Assembly: GCA_016704465.1 (NCBI GenBank)
Contig: JADJAD010000014.1
Coordinates: forward strand, 186,001-250,000
Length of the DNA: 64,000 nucleotides
Origin: Gemmatimonadota bacterium
GTDB lineage: Bacteria > Gemmatimonadota > Gemmatimonadetes > Gemmatimonadales > Gemmatimonadaceae
Direction: 5' to 3'
Part shown: one piece after another, positions 43,077 through 51,900 of the stretch
Position numbering within the stretch: the first letter of the stretch is position 1
Layout: each line of letters begins with the position of its first letter
Made by a program: the position numbers and the translations under genes
Notes under the pieces: generated by a model
Database searches by the model: none
Told to the model about the DNA's origin: nothing
Seen by the model: the letters and a program-made list of their open reading frames with translations, nothing else

Positions 43077-45047
43077 CTAGAAGTGCCAGCCGAGCAGGTT
43101 CCAGCTGTAGAGTGACCAGAAGAAGGCCAGTGCCACCAGTAGCGCGCCACTGTGCCGGAGGCGCATCCAGATCGACCCGTCAGCGGCGCGCCACTGTGAC
43201 ACGCCGGTCCAGAGCGCCCACAGTGCCAGCACCGCGCTCAGCACTGGAAGGGCGAGGGCCAACTTGAGCCCGGTCGGGGAGTCCGACAAGAGCGCGACGG
43301 GATTGGACGCCAGGGCCGCGACGACGCCCACAAAGGCCAGCAGCAGGACGCCGGCCCACGCCATCGCTCGGCGTCCGCTCGTGACCGCGGCGGGCACCGG
43401 AAGGCGCCCGGGCGTCTTGCGCAGGAAGAACCGCACCACCGCCGTGACGACAAGGGCGAGGAACATCAACAGTCCGCCGATCAGGATCGCGCGATGCAGC
43501 CCGGGTGCGGCGAGCCCCGTGACCTTGTCCATCACCATCATCGGCGTTGCCGCGAGGAAGCCGTGGGTGATGCGCCCGTCGGCGTCGGCGCGGAACGCCA
43601 CGAGCGCATCGCTGTTCACGTCGCGCCACAGCAGCGAGTCCACCGCCACGAGCCGCAGCGCACCAAAGGGCGTCTGCGCCAGCAGTGATCCGTCGGGCAT
43701 GGCGACGATCGGGATGCTGCCGACCAGCCCCGCCGCCTTCTGGAACGAGCTCTCGTTGCGGCGATTGAACATGTACTCGCCGGCATACCGCTTCGCCCCC
43801 TGCTTTGACGCCTCGCTCGGGGTGATGACCGGGACTGCAACCGGGTAGTAGTGATCCAGGAAGGCGGTCAGGAACGGCTGAAAGGAGATCGTCCCGCCCT
43901 GGTCCGTGTTCGTGGACATGAAGACACCAACTCCCTCGCTGGGGATGAGCGACAGGCTGGTATGGAAGTACTGCGTGTCGCCGCCGTGGCCGATGATGCG
44001 GAGCCCGTGACTGGATTGCTCGTAGAATCCGTGCGCGAAGCCCGGGATGCGCGGGTCATGCCCCTGGATGCGGGTGTGCATCAACGCCGTCTCGCGCTCC
44101 CCGAGGATGCGCGCGTCGCCCAGCGCCCCGCCATTGAGGTGGGCGATCATGAACTTCGCCATGTCGGTCGCTGAGGCGCTGATCGACCCGGCCGGCGGCG
44201 CACCGGTGACGATCTCGAACTTCTGCGGAACGAATTCGCCATCCTTCCAGGCGTAGCCGACCGAGGCATCCTGCACCAGGCGAGCGGGGAGCGGCTGACG
44301 GCCGGTACTCTGCGTCATGCCTAACGGCCCGAACAGGTGGCGATCCATGTAGTCGTCCCAGGTCGGCTCGCCTCCCACCCGCTCCACGATGTAGCCGGCC
44401 ACCGCCGTGGCCCAGTTGGAGTACGAGGAGAACGTCGCGGGCGGTCGCACGCGCCTGGGCATGTGCGCCGGCAGCCAGGTGGACATCGGGGTGATGTGCG
44501 TCGAATCCTCGGTGAACAGGTCGCGGCTGTCCTCTTCCAGCCCCGGCGTGTGGGTGAGGATGTCCCGCAGGGTGATGGGCTGCGGGTACGTCGACGGGAT
44601 GGCGAAGTCGAGGTACTCGTTGACGTCCGCCGCGAGGTCGAGCTTCCCCTGTTCGTGCAGCTGCATCACCGCCGTCCAGGTGAAGAGCTTGGCCACCGAC
44701 CCGATGCGAAAGAGGGTCTTGTCCGGATCGACGGGCGCGCGCCGGGCGACATCGGCGTAGCCGTATCCCTTCGCGAAAAGGAGCGCGCCATTCCGCACGA
44801 CCGATACGGTGATGCCGGCGATGTGCTTGTCGCGCATGTAGGCGGCCATGAGGCCGTCCATGAACGCCTCCACCTCGACCGGTTCGCGCGGACCACGCAC
44901 GAGGCCCGCGGCAGGCGCGGTCGTGACGCCGAGTTGATTCCGGGTGGCGGCGGGCGGCTGCCCGTGGAGGCGTCCCAGGGGAGCCAGGGGAGCCAGGGGA
45001 GCCAGGGCGAGCATGACCACCGCGGCGGTGAGGAGGCGTGACGTCAC
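43077..45047 (-). CDS. Serine hydrolase (beta-lactamase fold) with C-terminal membrane segments
   Basis: The start is probably GTG 45047, with a GGAG site about 7 bases ahead; TTG 45062 is the longest alternative. The N-terminus has a signal peptide containing three repeats of A-P-L (LALAPLAPLAPLG). The catalytic domain has S117-V-A-K120 (FRIGSVAKLF), the Y-x-N motif (SYSNWATAVAGYIVERVGG) and GHGGDTQYF. The last 140 residues carry four hydrophobic helices (RAILIGGLLMFLALVVTAVV, MAWAGVLLLAFVGVVAALAS, LALALPVLSAVLALWALWTG, ALLVALAFFWSLYSW). This fused architecture is typical of serine hydrolases of unknown substrate. 656 residues. Confidence 0.87.
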   Translation of the reverse strand: MTSRLLTAAVVMLALAPLAPLAPLGRLHGQPPAATRNQLGVTTAPAAGLVRGPREPVEVEAFMDGLMAAYMRDKHIAGITVSVVRNGALLFAKGYGYADVARRAPVDPDKTLFRIGSVAKLFTWTAVMQLHEQGKLDLAADVNEYLDFAIPSTYPQPITLRDILTHTPGLEEDSRDLFTEDSTHITPMSTWLPAHMPRRVRPPATFSSYSNWATAVAGYIVERVGGEPTWDDYMDRHLFGPLGMTQSTGRQPLPARLVQDASVGYAWKDGEFVPQKFEIVTGAPPAGSISASATDMAKFMIAHLNGGALGDARILGERETALMHTRIQGHDPRIPGFAHGFYEQSSHGLRIIGHGGDTQYFHTSLSLIPSEGVGVFMSTNTDQGGTISFQPFLTAFLDHYYPVAVPVITPSEASKQGAKRYAGEYMFNRRNESSFQKAAGLVGSIPIVAMPDGSLLAQTPFGALRLVAVDSLLWRDVNSDALVAFRADADGRITHGFLAATPMMVMDKVTGLAAPGLHRAILIGGLLMFLALVVTAVVRFFLRKTPGRLPVPAAVTSGRRAMAWAGVLLLAFVGVVAALASNPVALLSDSPTGLKLALALPVLSAVLALWALWTGVSQWRAADGSIWMRLRHSGALLVALAFFWSLYSWNLLGWHF

Positions 45048-45072
45048 GGCAAACTCCGGCAAGGGTGATAAT

Positions 45073-45080
45073 TGTATACA
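45073..45080. promoter_or_regulatory. Palindrome TGTATACA in an AT-rich patch between divergent genes
   Basis: Perfect 8-bp inverted repeat inside a run of low GC (45067-45086) that is striking against the 70% GC background. It lies about 26 bases ahead of the serine-hydrolase start on minus and about 240 bases ahead of the channel gene on plus. It could be the -10 region of the hydrolase promoter, an operator, or both. Confidence 0.45.
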
Positions 45081-45318
45081 CTATAGCCGACCGTTCACAT
45101 ACTCGCTGGCCAGCCGTTGGAGCGCCACACCGCTCGGGTCGCCCGGTGGCGCAGGCATTCGAGTGCGCGCGCCGGTAGCGCGCCCGGAGACCCGGGTGCA
45201 TCATGGGATCGGAGGGGTGCCCCGGCAGTGGCACGGCAGCGCGCCGCAACGTCCGCGAAGTTCGCCCACGCGTTCGCCTCCGCCGCCCGTTCCCGCCTAC
45301 CGACCCTGGAGCCAACCC

Positions 45319-46146
45319 GTGCAATCGGACGCCATACCCACCAGCCTGCAGTCGGTGAGCGAAGTGGGGGCGTGGTTCGCCAACCACCGGTCGCAGCTGG
45401 TTGCCGTCGTCGCCTTGCTGGTCGCGGGGGTGGTGCTCGCCCTCCTCCTCCGCGCGCTCGCCGTGCGGATCGTGCGCGCGCTGGAGCGGGCCATACCCGG
45501 CGTCGCCTTCCGCACGTCGCTCGGTGGGCTCTCGCGGGAACGGCGCGTCGCCGACGTGGTCGGCACCGTCGTCCTGTGGGCCGTCCTCCTGGTGTTCATT
45601 GCCGCCGCGGCCGACGCCCTCGGGCTCTCGCTCCTGCGAGGCGCTGTCGCCAGTTTGTCCCTGTTCGTCCCGAAAGTACTTGGCGCGGCCCTCATCGTGG
45701 TCGCCGGGCTCGTGCTCGGCAACGTGGCCCGGGGGGCGGTGACCGCGGCGGCCGCGCCGGGCACCACCTTCGCCCGCACGCTGGGCCGGCTCATCCGCCT
45801 GTCCATCATCATCGCCGCCGCCTTGATCGCCGTGGCCAAGCTCGGCGTCGACATCACCCTGCTCACGGCGATGCTCTCGGTGGGGCTGGCGGCACTGCTG
45901 GGTGGCTTCGCCCTCGCCTTCGGCCTCGGCGCGCGCACCGCCATCAGCAACATCATCGGCTCGCACTACCTGCGGCAGACGTTCGCGGTCGGCCAATCCG
46001 TCCGGATCGGCGACATCGAGGGGACCATCACGGCCCTCACCTCGACGTCGGTCATCCTCCAGGTGCCCGATGGCACGATGATCGTCCCGGCCAAGCAGTT
46101 CGGCGAAATGCCGTCCACGCTCCTCGTGAAGGGAGACGCGCCGTGA
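45319..46146 (+). CDS. MscS-like small mechanosensitive channel / transmembrane protein
   Basis: 275 residues from GTG 45319, chosen for a GGAG site; the open frame begins at 44944 but overlaps the gene on the other strand. Five hydrophobic segments: LVAVVALLVAGVVLALLLRA, VADVVGTVVLWAVLLVFIAA, VLGAALIVVAGLVLGNVARG, LSIIIAAALIAVAKLGVDIT and the pore-like, Gly/Ala-rich LTAMLSVGLAALLGGFALAF. It is followed by GSHYLRQTFAVGQSVRIGDI with EGTITALTSTSVILQVPDGT and IVPAKQF, the MscS beta domain. It ends with GTGA overlapping the MgtE-N/CBS gene, so it is translationally coupled to it. Confidence 0.82.
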   Translation: MQSDAIPTSLQSVSEVGAWFANHRSQLVAVVALLVAGVVLALLLRALAVRIVRALERAIPGVAFRTSLGGLSRERRVADVVGTVVLWAVLLVFIAAAADALGLSLLRGAVASLSLFVPKVLGAALIVVAGLVLGNVARGAVTAAAAPGTTFARTLGRLIRLSIIIAAALIAVAKLGVDITLLTAMLSVGLAALLGGFALAFGLGARTAISNIIGSHYLRQTFAVGQSVRIGDIEGTITALTSTSVILQVPDGTMIVPAKQFGEMPSTLLVKGDAP

Positions 46147-47052
46147 TCGTCGAGGAACGACTCGCCCGCGCCTTCATCGACGCCCAGCCCTCACGCGCCG
46201 CGAAGGCGCTGGAGCAGCTGCCGGGCGCGCAGGCAGCGGCCGTCCTGCGGCTCGTCCCTCCACGCTCGGCGGCCACCGTCATGGGTGAAATGACGCCGCC
46301 CCACGCCGCCGCGCTGCTCGCCCGACTCCGAGCCAGCAGCCGCCTCGACCATCGCCGCCGAGATGACGACCCAACACGTCGCCAGCATCCTGCGAGCGCT
46401 CGGTGACGCGCAGCGGGAGCAACTGCTGGCCGCCCTCCCCGCCGATACCCGCGAGCCGCTGGCACGCATCCTCCCCTACCCGAACGGGACGGCGGGGGCC
46501 GTGATGGATCCGGCGATCTTTCGCCTCCCGGCGGACGTCATCGTCGCCGACGCGCGCGCGCGACTGCGCGCCGCCGCGCGCGACCTGCTGTACTACGTCT
46601 ATGTGGTGGACCGTGAGCAGCACCTCGTGGGAGTGCTCGATATCCCCGAGCTGATGCTGGCCCCCGCGCGCGAACGCCTGAGCGCCGTCATGCATCGCGA
46701 CGTGGACCAGCTCTCGGCGTGGATGCCGGTGGCGATGGTGCAGGAGCATCCAGGATGGCAGCAGTTTCACGCCCTTCCCGTGGTCGATGAGGAGCAGCGA
46801 CTGCTTGGAGCGATCAGGTATCAAACGCTGCGCCGCATCGAGCAGGAGACAGGAGAACGCGCCCCCGATGCCTCGCAGTTGACCGCGCGCGCGCTCGGCG
46901 AGCTGTTCCAGATCGGCACCAACGGCTTGGTCGCCGGTGTCGCTGCGACCGCGTCGGGAGTACGCGGGCGACGCCGCAACGCGCCGCCCGACGCGGCGAC
47001 GACCGACAACGCGGCACCGCCGCTCGACGAGGAGGTGACCGATGCGCGATGA
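46143..47052 (+). CDS. MgtE N-domain plus CBS protein (frameshifted), no membrane part
   Basis: Begins at GTG 46143 (overlap with the channel gene). The first part reads AFIDAQPSRAAKALEQLPGA, then VLRLVPPRSAATVMGEMTPP, a typical MgtE N-terminal helical superhelix. The frame changes at about 46326-46331: CTCCGA has one C too many, and deleting it gives ARL-EPAAASTIAAEMTTQH, which continues as ILRALGDAQREQLLAALPAD. Then a CBS-type segment follows (YYVYVVDREQHLVGVLDIPE, HALPVVDEEQRLLGAIRYQT). There is no transmembrane region. It may be the cytoplasmic gating part of the transporter encoded next, in a split arrangement. About 302 residues after repair; it overlaps MgtE by 11 bases. Confidence 0.75.
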
Positions 47053-48346
47053 CGCCGCCGCGGGGATCGCCACGCTGGCGCGCACGTACCTGCGCACCTT
47101 TCCCGAGGAAGCGACACGTCGCCTGGACGATTCCTCCGTGGAGGAGATCGCCCGTATCGTCCGCACGGAGCCCGTGCGCTACGCCGTCCCGGTGCTCGAG
47201 CGGTTGTCACCGAACCTCGCCGCCGATGTGCTCACGATCATGCCGCCGCACGCAGCGCGCGATATCGCCTCGGCGATGGACCCGGTGCCGCTGGCGGCAA
47301 TCCTCGGGTGGATGGACGACGAGCCGCGCGACGTCTTGCTCGGAGGGCTCGACGGGGGACTCGGCCGAGAGTTGCGGCAGATGACCGAGTATCCCGAGGA
47401 CACGGCGGGTCGATTGATGGATCCGCGGGCGACCGGATTCAGGCCCGGGACCACCGTGCAACAGGCGCTCAGCCGCCTGCGCGCCGTACGGGGGCGACGC
47501 ATCGCCGACATCTTCCTGACCGACGAGGACCGCGTGCTCACGGGACGCGTCCCGCTGCAGGTCCTCGCAGTCTCGGCGCCGGGCGCGCGGCTGGAGACGC
47601 TGGCCGAGCCGGCTGTCGCGGTGCAGGCGATCGACCCGGAGGAGGAGGTCGTCGAACGGTACGCCAAGGGGCGCCTGGCGAGCCTCCCGGTCGTCGATTT
47701 CGAGGGGCGACTGGTCGGGGTGATCCGCTACGACACGCTGGCCTCGATCGCCCAGGAGGACGTGGCCGCCGACATGCAGTCCATGGTTGGTGTGAGCCGC
47801 GACGAGCGGGCGCTGTCGCCCGTCTCCTTTGCCGTGCGCAAGCGGCTGCCGTGGCTCGAGATCAACCTGGCGACCGCATTCCTCGCCGCTGCGGTCGTCG
47901 GGATGTTCGAGGGGACCATCGCCCGGTTCACGGCGCTGGCCGTGCTGCTCCCGGTGGTCGCGGGACAGTCGGGCAACACCGGTGCGCAGGCCCTGGCGGT
48001 GACCATGCGCGGCCTGGCGATGCGCGAGATCCGCATCGGCCAGTGGCCGCAGGTCGTGCGCAAGGAGGCCAGCGTGGCGTTGATCAATGGGGTCGCCGTC
48101 TCGCTGACGACCGCGGGCGGGGTCTACCTCTGGAGCCAGTCGCTCGGGCTGTCGCTCGTGATCGGGATCTCGATGGTGCTGTCGATGGTTGCGGCCGGGA
48201 TCTCCGGGGTCCTCGTGCCCACCGTGCTGACGATGGTCGGGCAGGACCCGGCACAGTCCTCGTCGATCGTCCTGACGACGGTCACCGACATCGTCGGCTT
48301 TGCCAGCTTCCTCGGAATCGCGACGATGCTCTCCGGGCTGCTCTGA
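47042..48346 (+). CDS. mgtE: MgtE-type magnesium transporter
   Basis: 434 residues. The N-domain (ATRRLDDSSVEEIARIVRTE, VLTIMPPHAARDIASAMDPV) is followed by two CBS domains (TAGRLMDPRATGFRPGTTVQ, RLASLPVVDFEGRLVGVIRY). The membrane part has the pore signature LLPVVAGQSGNTGAQALAVT and a last helix with the conserved acidic residue (TTVTDIVGFASFLGIATML). MgtE moves Mg2+ (also Co2+) into the cytoplasm, gated by Mg2+ bound between the cytoplasmic domains. The preceding MgtE-N/CBS protein overlaps its start, so the two could form a complex. Ends at 48346; no terminator hairpin seen. Confidence 0.92.
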   Translation: MRDDAAAGIATLARTYLRTFPEEATRRLDDSSVEEIARIVRTEPVRYAVPVLERLSPNLAADVLTIMPPHAARDIASAMDPVPLAAILGWMDDEPRDVLLGGLDGGLGRELRQMTEYPEDTAGRLMDPRATGFRPGTTVQQALSRLRAVRGRRIADIFLTDEDRVLTGRVPLQVLAVSAPGARLETLAEPAVAVQAIDPEEEVVERYAKGRLASLPVVDFEGRLVGVIRYDTLASIAQEDVAADMQSMVGVSRDERALSPVSFAVRKRLPWLEINLATAFLAAAVVGMFEGTIARFTALAVLLPVVAGQSGNTGAQALAVTMRGLAMREIRIGQWPQVVRKEASVALINGVAVSLTTAGGVYLWSQSLGLSLVIGISMVLSMVAAGISGVLVPTVLTMVGQDPAQSSSIVLTTVTDIVGFASFLGIATMLSGLL

Positions 48347-48935
48347 TCGGGAGGGGCGATCCGGGGGGACTACCCGACCACGATCGCGGCATGGCGCCGG
48401 TTGACCGGGTGAGTTCCTCGGTCAGCGTGCGTCCGGGATAAGGCCCTCCTCGGAATCGACCCCTGACATCGGGGCCGAAGCCGCGGGCCGAAGCCGCGGG
48501 CCGAAGCCGCGGGCCGAAGCCGCGGGCCGAAGCCGCGGGGCGATGCCCCAGAGGCGCACTCCCCCGTGCTCGTTCTCGCCGTGATCGGGCGACAGGACGG
48601 ACGGACAGATCCGGCGGCGGCGCTGCGTCCCACGGACGGCCAGGACACGCGAATACAGTCCCGCCCCCCGCCGAGGCAGCGACCGGCCACGAGCCATTTG
48701 ATGATCGCCTGGTCGCCGACCGCGGGTGACGTCATCGCGCTCCTTCCGTGCGGCGCGCCGGGCTCCATGACAGTTCGTGGACGCTGCGCGACAGGTCAAG
48801 CGCACGCCGAACCCGTGCCTGTGGTCACGTTTTCAGCGCTGCGTCGTCTTGGGGTATGCGGGTCGATGCCGAGGCGCATCCGTAGTGCCTGTCCCCCTCT
48901 CGGTCCTCTCGCGCCACCACCCTTCCGGCGCTCAC
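48347..48935 (+). other. Non-coding stretch before the giant surface-protein gene
   Basis: Nearly 590 bp without a convincing gene. It contains the 13-bp array at 48475-48539 and a possible long leader for the giant gene (its frame is open from 48777 but shows no coding character before 48936). Minus-strand open frames here are Arg/Ala/Ser-rich shadows. I see no clear promoter or riboswitch. Confidence 0.6.
48475..48539. repeat. Five perfect tandem copies of CCGAAGCCGCGGG
   Basis: 13-bp units at 48475, 48488, 48501, 48514 and 48527, with no mismatch. Each unit contains CCGCGG, the SacII-type palindrome. Located in the gap between mgtE and the giant gene. Confidence 0.92.
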
Positions 48936-51900
48936 GTGTCTGCACGTCGCATCAAAACTGTGATCGGCCATACGCGCGCCGTGTCGAGCTGGCGGTATCT
49001 GCTGCCGGTCTGGTGTGCGATCGGCGTTGCCCTGATGGGGAGCGCCCTTTTCGCGTCCCCCCTGTGGTCGCAGGCAACGCGCACCTGGACAGGCGGGGGG
49101 GCCAACAACAACTGGACGACCGCGGGCAACTGGGGCGGAATAGCGCCAGTCGCTGGCGACAACCTCGTCTTCGACGCTGCCGGCGTCGCCGTTCGTAACG
49201 CACCGGCGAACAACTTCGCCAACGGTACGATCTTCGGCACCATCACCGTGTCGGCCGCCGGCTACACGTTCACGGGCAGCTCGGTGTCCACGACCGGCGT
49301 CACGGTCAGCACGTATGCCAGCGGCACCAGCACCATCTCGTTCATCATCGGCGGTGCCGGCGGCGTGACGATGGACGCTGCGGGCACGCTCGCGCTCAGC
49401 GTCGCCAACACGTTCACCGGTGGCCTGCGCATCAACGCGGGCACGGTCAGCGGGTCCAACGCCGCCTCCTTCGGGGCGAGCGCAAGCGTCATCACGCTCG
49501 GGGCGAGCAGCGGCGCGGACAATGCCACGCTGAACGGTGCACTCGCTGGCACCTTCGCCAATCCCATCACGGTGGCGTCGGGCAGCAGCGGCACCCTGTC
49601 GATCACCAACTCCGCGGCCAGCCAGTTCAGCGGCGCCATGACGCTGCAACGCGACGTGGTGTTGGCGCCGACGCTGACGAACCTGCTCACCGTGCGCGGT
49701 GGGATCACCGGGACGGGGAACGTCATCGTCAGCGGCACTGGAACAACCGCTGCGGTGACGATGTCCACCGTCGCCATCAATTTCTCTGGGACGCTCACCA
49801 ACCAGGGGACGAACACCGGGACGACGACTGTTTCGGGCGGCGTCGGGACGAACGTTACCTCCATCACGCAGTCGAGTACCACCTCGGCGATGACCATCAG
49901 CACGACGGCGCTGACGGTGAATGGCAGTGGCACAACCCTCACCAACACGGCGGGCACGAGACTCCTGACGTTATCTGGGGGAGTCAGCGGGACCGGCTCG
50001 CTCATCCTCAACAACAACAGCGCGACCGCGGCGGCCATCACCGTTTCAACGACCAGCGTGAACCACACCGGAACGGTCACCAGTAGCGGGACCGGCAGCG
50101 GGACCGTTGTCATTTCGGCGGCGCTGGGGGCCAACGTTACGGGCGTGACGCAGAACAGTGCGACCAGCGCGCTCACGCTCAGCGGCACCAATTCGCCGTA
50201 TGCAGGCACGACCTCGTTGTCGGCCGGCACGCTGCGCCTTGGCTCGGCAACCGCTCTGGGAGGGAACGGGGCCGCCAACGGCACGGGCGGGTCGCTGGCG
50301 ATCGCGGGAGGAACCACGCTCGATGCGACCGCGAACACGACGCTCACCACGACCAACGCCAAGACGATCAACGGCGATTTCACGCTGGGCGGGAGCTTCA
50401 CGCTGAACCTTGGGCCCGGGGCGATGACGATCACCCCGCCCACGCTCACCATCACCAAGGGCGGTACGGCGCTCGCCACCCTCCCGGGCGCGGTGAGCAG
50501 CACGACCGACCTCACGCTCAACATCACCAACAGCTCCGGCATCACGTTTTCCGGGGCGGTCAACGTCGACGGCACGATCACCAACACCGGCGCCGGCGCG
50601 GGGACGACGACATTCACCGGCGGTGTCGGCTCGAACGTGACCGCCATCACCGAGTCCAGCCTCACGACGGCGCTCACCATCAGCACCACAGCGCTCACGG
50701 TCAACAGCGGCGGGACGACGCTGACCAATGCGCTCGGGACAAAGCTGCTCACCGTGTCCGGCGGCGTGGCGGGGACCGGGGCGCTGATCGTGGCCAACAA
50801 CAGCGCGACTGCCGCTGCGATCACGGTCTCGACGACCAGCGTGAACCACACCGGAACCGTCACCAACAGCGGGACCGGCAGCGGGACGGTCGTCATTTCG
50901 GCGGCGCTCGGGGCCAACCTCACCGGCGTCACGCAGAACAGCGCGACCAGCGCCCTCACGCTGAGCGGCACCAATTCGCCCTACGGCGGCACGACCTCCT
51001 TGTCGGCGGGGACGCTGTTCCTGGGGTCGGCCACCTCCCTCGGAGGCAACGGCGCCTCCAACGGCACGGGGGGGGCGTTGGTGATCGCGGCGGGCACCAC
51101 CCTCGACGCGACGGCGACCCAAACGCTCACCACGACCAACGCCAAGACCATCAACGGCGACTTCACGCTGGGCGGGAGCGCCATTCTCAACCTCGGGCCG
51201 GGCGCGGTGACACTCACGCCACCGGCGGTGACCGTGACCAAGAACGGGACCACCCTGACCACGATTCCGGCAGCGGTGGACGGCACCACTGACCTGACGA
51301 TCGACATCAACGGCACGTCGGGGGTCACCGTCTCCGGCCAGGTGAACGTCGACGGCAGCCTCACCAACTCGGGCACCGGCACGGGGACCCTGACCTTGAG
51401 CGGCGGCGTGGGCTCCAACGTCACGCAGATCACCGAGTCCAGCACCACGTCGGCGCTGACCATCAGCTCGACGGCGCTGACGGTGAACGCGGGGGGAACG
51501 ACGCTGACCAATGCCCTGGGGACGAAGCTGCTGACCGTGTCGGGCGGCGTGGCGGGGACCGGGGCGCTGATCCTGCACAACAACAGCACGCTCACCAGCG
51601 GCATCACGCTGTCCACCACGAGTGTCAACCACACCGGCTCGATCACGAACAGCGGGACAGGCACCGGGAACGCCCTGATCAGCGCCGTCATCGGCGTCAA
51701 CGTCACCGGCGTGACCCAGAACAGCGCCACGAGCATGCTGACGCTGTCGGGGACGAACACTTACGCCGCGCCAACGACCATCTCGGCGGGCGTCCTCGCC
51801 GCGAGCGCCACGGCAGCGCTGGGCGACGGCTCGGCGTCCAATCCGCTTGTCTTCGCAGGAGGAACGCTTCGCGCGACCAGCACCATCACGTCACCCGCGA

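Noticed and set aside
48370..48805. Minus-strand open frames across the 13-bp repeats
   Set aside because: Composition is dominated by Arg, Ala and Gly from the repeat, with no homology or ribosome site.
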